From: CAZEYT01 sp964516295
Lineage (GTDB): Bacteria > Verrucomicrobiota > Verrucomicrobiia > Chthoniobacterales > Terrimicrobiaceae
Reading direction: 5' to 3'
NCBI GenBank assembly: GCA_964516295.1
Contig: CAZEYT010000031.1
Coordinates: forward strand, 1-33,012
Length of the DNA stretch: 33,012 bases
The notes beneath the pieces are model-generated. The model searched no databases. It was not told the DNA's origin and saw only the letters and a list, made by a program, of their open reading frames with translations. The translations under genes and the position numbers were made by a program. Below, piece after piece: positions 7,557-14,682 of this stretch (the stretch's first letter is position 1; every line of letters begins with the position of its first letter).

Positions 7557-8422
7557 GAACGGGAATCAGCCGCGCGCCGGAGCGCATCACCGGCAAGGTA
7601 AAAGGCGAGCGATGCGGCGAAAATCGCAAGCCCCGGGAAGACAATCAACCACCACGCATCGAGAATGTAGGTCTTTCCATCGGCAATGATGTTGCCCCAG
7701 GTCGCCTGCGGTGGCGGAACGCCAAAGCTCAGAAAACTCAGCCCGGACTCGATGAGAATCGCATCCGGAATGCTCACCACCGCCGTGACAAAAATCGGGG
7801 CAAAAGCATTCGGCAAAATGTGACGAAAAACGATGCGGTCCGATCTCTGTCCCATGGCGCGGGCGGCGCGGACATACTCGCTTTCGCGCAAGGTGAGAAA
7901 TTCCGCCCGAACCAAACGCGCGGTTCCCGTCCAGCTCACGAGTCCGATGACGGTGATGATAATCCAGATGTTCGGCCCGAGGATGGCGATCACTGTCAGA
8001 ATCAGAAAAAATGAAGGGAAGCAGAGAATGGCATCGACGAGACGCATGAGCACGTTGTCCAGCCATCCACCGACATAGCCGGAGATCGCACCGATGACGA
8101 TGCCGATGGCCAGCGAGACCGCCATGGCCACGAAGCCGACGGTCAGCGAAATGGTCGAGCCGGCGACCATTCGCGAAAGCACATCGCGGCCGAGACTGTC
8201 GGTGCCCAGCCAGTTCACGGAATTCGGCGGAAGAAGTTTCCGCTCGAGATTTGTGGCGTTCGGATTCATGGGCATCGGAAGATCCAGAAGCGAGCAGATT
8301 CCGGCTCCAACGGCGGTTGCGAAAAACAGGACGATGATCACCAGCGACACGCGCGCGGTCCGATCGCGGAAAAACCGGGCAGCGACCCGGCTGAGCGGCG
8401 TCTCGGGCTTTGAGGAAGCCAT
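7553..8422 (-). CDS. Peptide ABC transporter permease (DppC/OppC-like)
   Basis: Inner-membrane permease of a peptide-type importer, 289 residues from the ATG at 8422. The N-terminal oppC-type segment (VSLVIIVLFFATAVGAG) is followed by NWLGTDSLGRDVLSRMVAGS, a hallmark of the family, and then about five further membrane segments. The ATPase-coupling region EYVRAARAMGQRSDRIVFRH and the motif ESGLSFLSFGVPPPQATWG are diagnostic. A TTG at 8476 would add 18 non-conserved residues and is less likely. It is co-directional with the GspF-like gene upstream (85 bases away) and overlaps the ATPase gene downstream by four bases. Confidence 0.88.
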   Translation of the reverse strand: MASSKPETPLSRVAARFFRDRTARVSLVIIVLFFATAVGAGICSLLDLPMPMNPNATNLERKLLPPNSVNWLGTDSLGRDVLSRMVAGSTISLTVGFVAMAVSLAIGIVIGAISGYVGGWLDNVLMRLVDAILCFPSFFLILTVIAILGPNIWIIITVIGLVSWTGTARLVRAEFLTLRESEYVRAARAMGQRSDRIVFRHILPNAFAPIFVTAVVSIPDAILIESGLSFLSFGVPPPQATWGNIIADGKTYILDAWWLIVFPGLAIFAASLAFYLAGDALRRAADSRS

Positions 8423-8507
8423 TGGTGCTGCCGATGAATTTGCCTGGGTTGCTGCCGTCACGGGTGGAAAGTGCAAAAGATCCGCGGCGGAAGCAAGGGC
8501 GGCGTTT

Positions 8508-9737
8508 TCAGCGGGCCCGCAACGAGTTGACGCTGGTGAGAATGCCGGCGATCATCGAGTAGGCCACGACGCCGACGAACAGCGCCACAAAGAGAATGAC
8601 GGCGGGTTGGATCAGGGTGGTCAGATGCCCGATGCGCGTGGTGAGCTCCCGGTCGTAGCGTTTGGCCGCCCGTTCGAGTGCCGAGGCGATGTCGCCCGTC
8701 TGCTCGCCGACGCCGAGAATATCCAACAGCACCGGAGGGAAAAATCCCACCCGTCGCATGGCCGAGGCCAGCCCGGTACCTTCTCCGACCATGGCTGCGA
8801 TTTTTAGGAGCAACTCGCGGAGATAAACGTTCGCCGTGGCGGCCAGCATGAGATTGATCCCGTGCAAGAGCGTCACGCCATTCGAGACGAGCGTCGAAAG
8901 CGTCTGGAGCATCTCGGCAAAAAACTTCGCCCGCAGGACCGGGCCGACGACCGGAAAATCCAGCATCGCCCGATGCCACCAAGCGCGGCCGGCGGGTGTC
9001 TGCACTACCGCCCGGGCGAGAAGAAAAGTCAGCCCGATTGCCGCAAGGATCGCCCACCAGTACCGACCGCAAAACTCGCTGACCAAGATCAGAATCTGCG
9101 TGATGAGCGGAAGCTTTTGTCCGGACTTTCCCAGAAGAACGGACAGCTGCGGAACCAGAAACGTCAGAAAAACGAACATCAACAAGATCGCGGACGCAAA
9201 GACGATCGTCGGATAGAGCAACGATGAGACCACCCGACGCCGCAGATCCTCGATGAGTTCCAGATAAGCGCACTGGCGTTTCAGGATTTGCGGCAGCGCG
9301 CCTCCCGCCTCTCCCGCGGCGACGAGATTGCAGTAAAGGGCGTCAAACGTTCGTCCACACTCGCGCAAAGCCTGGGAAAAACTGACCCCGTCCCGCACGC
9401 GCTGCCGGAGCTTGGCGGCGATCACGCGGACGTCGGATTTTTCCTGCCGCTGTTCGATGACTTTCAGAGCGCCTTCGAGTTGCAGTCCCGCTTCGAGCAA
9501 TTCGGCGAGTTCCTCTGTAAAGAACAGAAGCTGGGCGGAGGAGAGGCGGGTGAGTCCCACCTCGGCGGTGCTTTTGCCCGGAGCTGCCGCACGTGTTCCG
9601 CCGGCCTCGCCCACCGTCACCGGCTGCAATCCCCGCTCGCGCAGGAGACGATAGGCCTCGGCACGCGTTCCGGCGGAAATCTGTCCGTTCACAGATTGAC
9701 CCGACATCTCGGTGGCTTTGTAAGTGAACTCCGGCAC
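8508..9737 (-). CDS. Type II secretion / type IV pilus inner-membrane protein GspF/PilC-like
   Basis: Polytopic inner-membrane platform protein of a type II secretion or type IV pilus-like machine, 409 residues. The N-terminus PEFTYKATEMSGQSVNGQI is the standard GspF opening. Two T2SSF domains follow (about 60-185 and 270-395), with repeated features such as FTEELAELLEAGLQL / EMLQTLSTLVSNGVTL and VAAGEAGGAL / LGVGEQTGDI, and three membrane segments. The GTG at 9737 is chosen because PEFTYKA directly follows and AGGAA lies eight bases upstream; a start at 9791 would add 18 unrelated residues. No other secretion gene is nearby, so whether it serves secretion or pili cannot be told. Confidence 0.88.
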   Translation of the reverse strand: MPEFTYKATEMSGQSVNGQISAGTRAEAYRLLRERGLQPVTVGEAGGTRAAAPGKSTAEVGLTRLSSAQLLFFTEELAELLEAGLQLEGALKVIEQRQEKSDVRVIAAKLRQRVRDGVSFSQALRECGRTFDALYCNLVAAGEAGGALPQILKRQCAYLELIEDLRRRVVSSLLYPTIVFASAILLMFVFLTFLVPQLSVLLGKSGQKLPLITQILILVSEFCGRYWWAILAAIGLTFLLARAVVQTPAGRAWWHRAMLDFPVVGPVLRAKFFAEMLQTLSTLVSNGVTLLHGINLMLAATANVYLRELLLKIAAMVGEGTGLASAMRRVGFFPPVLLDILGVGEQTGDIASALERAAKRYDRELTTRIGHLTTLIQPAVILFVALFVGVVAYSMIAGILTSVNSLRAR

Positions 9738-9781
9738 GTCATCTGTTCCTAGACAGGAATCTCCCTTTTGAAACGCGCAAA

Positions 9782-9964
9782 ATGATGTCATGTTCTTGCG
9801 GTCCCATGGAAATGCTCGCTGTCATCATCGCCATCGTTGCGGCTTCTCTTTTTCTGACGATCCGGCCATTTGTCCGTCGTTTCCGGAGAAAGTCGGCCTC
9901 GGGATGTGGTGGGGGATGTCAGTGCGGACCCAAGGTTGGCGTCGGGAAACCCTCCAAGCGCTGA
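9782..9964 (+). CDS. Small Cys-rich single-pass membrane protein (FeoB-associated-like)
   Basis: Predicted protein of 60 residues. One membrane helix (about 10-28, MEMLAVIIAIVAASLFLTI) is followed by a basic stretch RRFRRK and a cysteine cluster CGGGCQCG near residues 42-49. This layout matches the small FeoB-associated Cys-rich membrane proteins, which usually accompany the ferrous iron transporter FeoB. No feoA or feoB gene is present in this window, so the link to iron is tentative. Two adjacent ATG codons (9782, 9785) could start it. It diverges from the GspF-like gene with only 44 bases between them. Confidence 0.6.
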   Translation: MMSCSCGPMEMLAVIIAIVAASLFLTIRPFVRRFRRKSASGCGGGCQCGPKVGVGKPSKR

Positions 9965-10104
9965 GTGCAGAGGGCGGTCTCTTGGAACTCGATCCGACCA
10001 AGGGCAGTCGGGTCTGTTCGAGCGGGTCAAAGCGGCTCCGTCATCGGACCGGGCCCTAACGGTAATCAAGTCGTACAGGTGAAAAATTTAATTCAAAGCC
10101 GCAA

Positions 10105-10133
10105 TTGACGTTCCTCTTTGTGGTCGCTACTGT
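10105..10133 (+). promoter_or_regulatory. Sigma70-type promoter of rpsU
   Basis: TTGACG (10105-10110), 17-base spacer, TACTGT (10128-10133). The -35 matches five of six consensus positions, the -10 four of six, and the spacing is ideal. Transcription would start near 10140, about 35 bases before the rpsU ATG. Confidence 0.65.
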
Positions 10134-10164
10134 CCCAGTCCCAGTTTTTTTCAAAAAAGAAAGT

Positions 10165-10170
10165 AGGTGA
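10165..10170 (+). promoter_or_regulatory. Clear Shine-Dalgarno sequence of rpsU
   Basis: AGGTGA is complementary to the 3' end of 16S rRNA over six bases and stands four bases before the ATG at 10175. It fixes the start of rpsU. It is notable because most other genes in the window, including rplM and rpsI, have no recognisable Shine-Dalgarno sequence. Confidence 0.7.
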
Positions 10171-10174
10171 AATT

Positions 10175-10381
10175 ATGCCGGAAGTTATTGTTCGAAAAGG
10201 TGAACCGATCGACCGGGCGCTCAAACGCCTGAAGGTCAAAATCGATGCCGAGGGCCTCATGGATGAGGTTCGTCGTCTTCGGGCGTTCGAAACCCCGACG
10301 CAACGGTCGCGCCGCAAGGCCAAGAACAACGCCAAGCGCGCCAAGATGAAGATCCGCTTCAATTTCAATCCTGTGAGTTGA
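10175..10381 (+). CDS. rpsU: 30S ribosomal protein bS21
   Basis: Small-subunit ribosomal protein located near the anti-Shine-Dalgarno end of 16S rRNA and needed for initiation on many mRNAs. It has 68 residues, normal for the family. The N-terminal PEVIVRKGEPIDRALKRLK is the family signature, and the rest is highly basic (RSRRKAKNNAKRAKMKIR). The start is set by the Shine-Dalgarno sequence AGGTGA and a good promoter lies upstream. The leader also holds a T7/A6 dyad (about 10145-10158). Its stop codon overlaps the TTG start of the downstream epimerase-like gene, so the two may be translated together. Confidence 0.95.
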   Translation: MPEVIVRKGEPIDRALKRLKVKIDAEGLMDEVRRLRAFETPTQRSRRKAKNNAKRAKMKIRFNFNPVS

Positions 10382-11250
10382 TCTTGCGTCCCCATCGGGT
10401 CGTTATTGCCGGCTGCGGTTTCCTTGGAGAAGCCGCAGCCGTTTTGTTTTCCGAGGGCGGGTCCAGGGTTTTGGGCCTGTGTGCGTCGGAGGAATCCGCC
10501 GCACGTATCGCCGGGCTTGGTTTTTCCGCCGCGGCGATGGACATCTCCCGTCCGCTGGAGGTCGCCGCTGAGTGGAGGGAGCCGGATGTTTTGATTCACT
10601 GCGCCAGTTCGGGCCGGGGTGGGGTGGAGGCTTATGCGGCCGTTTATCGCGAGGGTCTGCGGCATTTGCTGGCGGGGTTCTGTCCGAAGCGGGTCATTTT
10701 CACCGGCAGCACGTCGGTTTATGCGCAGGTGGACGGGAGTCGTGTGGACGAATCGTCGCCTGCGGAGCCGGAGCGGGAGACGGGTCGGATTTTACTGGAG
10801 GCCGAGGCCATCGCCCTCGCGCATCCAGAGGGCTTTGTGGCGCGGCTCGCGGGGATTTATGGTCCGGGGCGCTCGGTCCTCTTGCGAAAGTTTTTGGAGG
10901 GCTCGGCGGTGCTGGAGGCGGGTGGGGAGCGTTGGATCAACCAAATCCACCGCGATGACGGGGCGGCCGCGCTGGTCCATCTCGCCTCGGGAGTCGCCGT
11001 CCCCGGGATTTACAATGTGTGCGACGACACGCCCGCGCGGCAGCGGGATGTTTATGCGTGGATCGCCGCGTGCTTTCAGCGTCCGCTTCCACCGGAGGGA
11101 CCGGCGGATCTGGGGCGCAAGCGCGGATGGACGAGCAAGCGGATCTCGAACGCGAAACTTCGTGCGACCGGATGGATGTCCCGTTATCCGTCCTATGCCG
11201 ATGCCTTGCCCGGATTGATTACGCCGCGCGATGCGACCCATCGGCCGTAA
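10378..11250 (+). CDS. NAD-dependent epimerase/dehydratase family protein (YeeZ-like)
   Basis: Predicted extended short-chain dehydrogenase-like enzyme, 290 residues. The N-terminal Rossmann motif VVIAGCGFLGEAAA (GxGxxG, about 8-21) binds a dinucleotide. VLIHCASSGRGG, FTGSTSVYAQ and RLAGIYGPGR follow the order seen in the YeeZ branch of sugar-nucleotide epimerases. No YxxxK catalytic pair is evident, as in YeeZ-like members, so a classical epimerase reaction is not assured. The substrate is unknown. The start is a TTG overlapping the rpsU stop (TTGA); a TTG at 10384 is an alternative. The 3' end overlaps convergent cutA by 58 bases. Confidence 0.8.
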   Translation: MILRPHRVVIAGCGFLGEAAAVLFSEGGSRVLGLCASEESAARIAGLGFSAAAMDISRPLEVAAEWREPDVLIHCASSGRGGVEAYAAVYREGLRHLLAGFCPKRVIFTGSTSVYAQVDGSRVDESSPAEPERETGRILLEAEAIALAHPEGFVARLAGIYGPGRSVLLRKFLEGSAVLEAGGERWINQIHRDDGAAALVHLASGVAVPGIYNVCDDTPARQRDVYAWIAACFQRPLPPEGPADLGRKRGWTSKRISNAKLRATGWMSRYPSYADALPGLITPRDATHRP

Positions 11251-11519
11251 GCTTCGCTGACGGCATCGGATTCGAGTGTGATGATCTCCGGCACCTCGTA
11301 GGGGTGGAGCTCTGCGAGACGCACGGCGAGCGCGGGGGCGACGGCGGTTTTGAAAAGAACGATGATTTCCGAGGCGTCTTCGAGTTGGTCGTTCCATCGG
11401 TAAATCGAGCGAACGCCCGGGATGATCTTGCCGCAGGCGGCGAGTTTTTCCTCAACAAGGGTTCGGACGACCTTCGCCGCCGAAGTTTCGTTCGCGAACG
11501 AGGTCAGGACGATCTGCAT
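11193..11519 (-). CDS. cutA: Divalent-cation tolerance protein CutA
   Basis: Small trimeric cytoplasmic protein of the CutA1 family, 108 residues. The family core is intact: an opening IVLTSFANETSAAKVVRTLVE, then KLAACGKIIPGVRSIYRWND, then EIIVLFKTA and LHPYEVPEIITL. It was linked to copper and other metal tolerance in E. coli, but its true role remains unsettled. It is the last gene of the ftsK-to-cutA operon. Its ATG overlaps the mnmA stop by one base (TGATG). Its 3' end, with a slightly extended tail GVINPGKASA, overlaps the convergent epimerase-like gene. Confidence 0.92.
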   Translation of the reverse strand: MQIVLTSFANETSAAKVVRTLVEEKLAACGKIIPGVRSIYRWNDQLEDASEIIVLFKTAVAPALAVRLAELHPYEVPEIITLESDAVSEAYGRWVASRGVINPGKASA

Positions 11520-12616
11520 CAGGCGGAAACGAGGCTGGGCTGGCGGACAATCCAGCCGCCGCCGAGCACGCGGTCACCCACGTAAAAAACAGCGGCTTGG
11601 CCCGGGGTGACGGCACGTTGGGGTTGGCTGAGGCGGACGCGCGCCCGTCCGTTCGGGAGCGGCTCAACGGTTGCGTCGGTGCCGGGATGCGCGTAGCGGA
11701 TTTTGACGTTCGCCGCGGTGGGGCCGTTCGGTTCGCCGGTGGACCACGTGACGCGGTCGACTTCAAATTCCTCGCGAACGAGTTCCTCTTCGTCACCAAC
11801 GATCACGCGGGACGACTCGGGATCGATGTCGATGACATAGCGCGGTTTTGGCGAGCCGCCGGGGAGACCTTTTCGCTGGCCGATGGTGAACATCTCGATT
11901 CCTTCATGCTCTCCGAGAAAATTTCCCGACGTGTCGAAGATGCCGCCGCGGTGGAATCTTTTCTCCCCGAGATGCGAGCGCAGGAAGGCTTTGTAGTCAT
12001 TGCCCGGGACGAAACAGATTTCCTGACTGTCCTCCTTGTCGGCAACCTTCAGCCCAAGCTCGCGCGCGATGTCGCGGATCTCGGGTTTGTTCATCCCGCC
12101 GAGCGGAGTGAGGGCGTGGCGGAGCTGATCCTGGTTCAGACTGAACAGGAAGTAGGATTGGTCCTTTCGGCTATCGCGGCCTTTGCGGAGGACGGCGTGA
12201 TCCTCGTGGTGCTCGATAATGGCATAGTGCCCGGTCGCGATGAAGTCGGCACCAATGGAGCGTGCTTTGTCGCGAAGGTTTCCGAACTTGAGCCGTTCGT
12301 TGCACATCACGCAGGGGTTCGGCGTGCGGCCGGCGCGGTATTCGCTGGCAAAATAGTCGATAACGATTTTTTCGAACTGATTGGCCTCGTCCACGACGTA
12401 GTGCGGGATGCCGAGTTTGTGAGCCACACCGCGCGCATCCGAGATCGCCGACGGCCCGCAGCATTTGTCCTCGGCCCGTGAAATGCAGTCCTGCGGCCAG
12501 ACCTTCATGGTCACGCCGACGACGTCCCACCCCTCGCGCTGAAGGAGCCAGGCGGCGACGCTGGAATCCACACCACCGCTCATGCCCACGAGAACCCGTC
12601 TGCCGTTTCCTTTCAT
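11519..12616 (-). CDS. mnmA: tRNA-specific 2-thiouridylase MnmA
   Basis: Cytoplasmic enzyme that places sulfur on C2 of the wobble uridine in tRNAs for Lys, Glu and Gln, using ATP and a sulfur relay; 365 residues. The PP-loop SGGVDSS is at 13-19. The catalytic cysteines C102 (TPNPCVMCN) and C201 (QEICFVPGND) correspond to E. coli Cys102 and Cys199. TGHYAI and IGQRKGLPGG are also conserved. It lies seven bases after rimO and overlaps cutA by one base, so it is translated as part of this operon. Confidence 0.96.
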   Translation of the reverse strand: MKGNGRRVLVGMSGGVDSSVAAWLLQREGWDVVGVTMKVWPQDCISRAEDKCCGPSAISDARGVAHKLGIPHYVVDEANQFEKIVIDYFASEYRAGRTPNPCVMCNERLKFGNLRDKARSIGADFIATGHYAIIEHHEDHAVLRKGRDSRKDQSYFLFSLNQDQLRHALTPLGGMNKPEIRDIARELGLKVADKEDSQEICFVPGNDYKAFLRSHLGEKRFHRGGIFDTSGNFLGEHEGIEMFTIGQRKGLPGGSPKPRYVIDIDPESSRVIVGDEEELVREEFEVDRVTWSTGEPNGPTAANVKIRYAHPGTDATVEPLPNGRARVRLSQPQRAVTPGQAAVFYVGDRVLGGGWIVRQPSLVSA

Positions 12617-12623
12617 GGCGCGA

Positions 12624-14036
12624 CTATACGGCGATGGTCCGGGGCGTCAAACCCCGTCGGCCGGCCAGCGGGCGGGCGACGATGTCGTAAATCTGCGCGC
12701 CGACGACTTCGGCATCGATGAACTCCCCGACTTCGGCCGGCTCGGTGAGGACCACGCGGCAATCGACTTCCGGGGCGTCGGCTTCGGTTCGACCCATGTT
12801 CGGATGCTCGACCAGCACGCGCACGCGCCGTCCTTCCATGGCGGCCGCCGTTTCGATGGCGATCTTTTGCTGAAGCTTCATGGCTTCGCGATGACGCCGG
12901 TTTTTGACGCGTGTCGGGACCTGGTTGTCCATTTTCGCCGCGCGGGAGCCGTCTTCCTGTGAGTAGTTGAAAACGCCGAGACGCTCAAAGCGCGTCGTTT
13001 CGATGAACTCCATGAGGGAGTCAAAGTGTTCCTCGGTCTCGCCCGGAAAGCCGACGATGAAGGTCGTCCGCAGCGCGAGACCGGGAATGCCGGCGCGGAG
13101 GCGTGCGATGAGTTGCTCGATGTGTTCGCGCGAGGTCTCTCGGCGCATGCGGTCCAGCATCTCGGGGTGAATGTGCTGGAGCGGCATGTCGATGTAGCGG
13201 GCCACTTTTGGGTTCCGCGCAATCGCGGCGATGAGTTCGTCGCTCCAGTGGGCGGGATGTGTGTAGAGAAGACGGATCCAAAAATCGCCACCGATTTCCG
13301 CCAGCTCATCCAGCAAATGAATAAGCGTTGTGCCGCGGTCGGGATTGACCGGCTGCCGCGGGCCGGCCTTTTCCTGCCAGAGGTCCATGCCGAAATAGGT
13401 CGTGTCTTGGCTGATGAGATTAATCTCGCGAACGCCGTCGGCCACCAATTGGCGGACCTCGCGCACGATCGAATCAATCGTCCGGCTGCGATGGCGGCCC
13501 CGCATTTGGGGAATCACGCAAAAGCTGCAGGGGTGATTGCATCCTTCCGCGATCTTCACATACGCCGTGTGGCGCGGGGTGAGGCGAAAGCGGGGCGTGG
13601 AGTAATCGGGGATGTAGCGCGATTTTGGGGTGACCAGGTTGAGAACGCCCTCGTCCTTTTTATCGAGAACGTGACGGAATATGCGGCCGGCTTCTGCGAC
13701 TTGGTCGAGACCGATGAAGGCATCCACCTCGGGCAGTTCGTTGAGGAGCTCCTTGGAAAACCGCTGCGACATGCAGCCGCTGACGACGAGCTTTTGGCCA
13801 GGACGGTAATGGAGGCCGCGGAGGCGGTGGGATTCGAGGATGGCATCGATCGACTCCTGTTTCGCCGAGTCAATGAATCCGCAGGTATTCACAACGAGGA
13901 CGTCCGCCTCGGCCGGGTCGGCGGTGATCTCAAAGCCCTCCGCCCGTGCGCCTCCGAGCATGATCTCGGCATCGACGAGATTCTTGGCGCAGCCGAGACT
14001 GATCATGCCGATTTTTTGCGAGGACGTGGCGTTCAT
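12624..14036 (-). CDS. rimO: Ribosomal protein S12 methylthiotransferase RimO
   Basis: Radical SAM enzyme that adds a methylthio group to an aspartate of ribosomal protein uS12; 470 residues. The N-terminal domain supplies C16 (SLGCAKNLVD), C52 (NTCGFID) and C88 (SGCMSQR) for one iron-sulfur cluster. The radical SAM cluster is C166-C170-C173 (EGCNHPCSFCVIPQMRG). The SLGCAKN start and GCNHPCSFCVIP favour RimO over MiaB. A TRAM-like region occupies about 400-465. The ATG at 14036 overlaps the stop of the preceding HTH gene as ATGA. A longer frame to 14270 reads back through that gene in another frame and is rejected. Confidence 0.95.
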   Translation of the reverse strand: MNATSSQKIGMISLGCAKNLVDAEIMLGGARAEGFEITADPAEADVLVVNTCGFIDSAKQESIDAILESHRLRGLHYRPGQKLVVSGCMSQRFSKELLNELPEVDAFIGLDQVAEAGRIFRHVLDKKDEGVLNLVTPKSRYIPDYSTPRFRLTPRHTAYVKIAEGCNHPCSFCVIPQMRGRHRSRTIDSIVREVRQLVADGVREINLISQDTTYFGMDLWQEKAGPRQPVNPDRGTTLIHLLDELAEIGGDFWIRLLYTHPAHWSDELIAAIARNPKVARYIDMPLQHIHPEMLDRMRRETSREHIEQLIARLRAGIPGLALRTTFIVGFPGETEEHFDSLMEFIETTRFERLGVFNYSQEDGSRAAKMDNQVPTRVKNRRHREAMKLQQKIAIETAAAMEGRRVRVLVEHPNMGRTEADAPEVDCRVVLTEPAEVGEFIDAEVVGAQIYDIVARPLAGRRGLTPRTIAV

Positions 14037-14665
14037 GGTGCGGGAATGGGCGTTGGTGCGGATTCCAAAACGGGTTCTCCTTCGACCGGCGGTTCTTCGT
14101 TTCCAAGGCTCCAAAGGTCCGGCGGTGTTGGTGTTGGTTCCGGCGTTGCGGTTGGCTCCGGAGACGGAGTCGGCTGTGGAGCGGGCGTCGGCGAGGTTTC
14201 TTCGGTTGCCGGGGCCGGACGGATCCGCTCCAATTGTCGAACGGTGAACATGAAATAGAGGGCGATCCACGTCGCGGCAACGACCAGCACGAGACTGACG
14301 AGAAAAGTCCAGAAGCGGCGACGCCGCCGCCGGGCCTTTGAAGCCGGTTCGCGCCGGACTTCGCCCCCAAGGGCCTCAAGGTATTGAAATCCCTCGGCTG
14401 CTGGCACGGTCTGATCGGGAAGAAGCGGCCGGATCTCATCCTGCGGGACGCCGAGGTAGGCAGCGTAATCGAGCAAAAAGAGGCGGGCATAGGTCGGGTG
14501 CGAAAATCCCGAGAAGTCATCGGTCTCGATCTCGCGAAGGCGGAGGACGCGAATGCGGGTGTCGCGTGCGGCTTGCTCAAGCGAAATTCCGGCCTTGGTC
14601 CGCGCCGCTCCCAGACGGGCGCCGACGAAAAGCTCGGTGGTGGTATGTTCCTGTTTGCGGCTCAT
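14033..14665 (-). CDS. RodZ-like helix-turn-helix membrane protein
   Basis: Predicted inner-membrane protein of 210 residues. Residues 11-85 form an XRE-type HTH of the RodZ/YmfM kind (GARLGAARTKAGISLEQAA, then TYARLFLLDYAAYLGV). A basic run (111-117) leads into one membrane helix (about 119-140). A Pro/Thr/Glu-rich periplasmic tail follows (150-210) with no recognisable DUF4115 domain. RodZ links MreB to cell-wall elongation. The location between ftsK and rimO resembles the ftsK-ymfM neighbourhood of other phyla. The ATG at 14665 is chosen; a TTG at 14686 overlapping the ftsK stop would add seven residues. Confidence 0.82.
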   Translation of the reverse strand: MSRKQEHTTTELFVGARLGAARTKAGISLEQAARDTRIRVLRLREIETDDFSGFSHPTYARLFLLDYAAYLGVPQDEIRPLLPDQTVPAAEGFQYLEALGGEVRREPASKARRRRRRFWTFLVSLVLVVAATWIALYFMFTVRQLERIRPAPATEETSPTPAPQPTPSPEPTATPEPTPTPPDLWSLGNEEPPVEGEPVLESAPTPIPAP

Positions 14666-14682
14666 GAAAAATCGGGTCGAAC

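Noticed and set aside
11597..12481. Open frame antisense to mnmA
   Set aside because: mnmA is complete with both catalytic cysteines; the antisense product has no family features.
13026..14258. Open frame of about 410 codons antisense to rimO
   Set aside because: rimO on the other strand carries all catalytic cysteines. The antisense product has no recognisable domain and is biased in composition.
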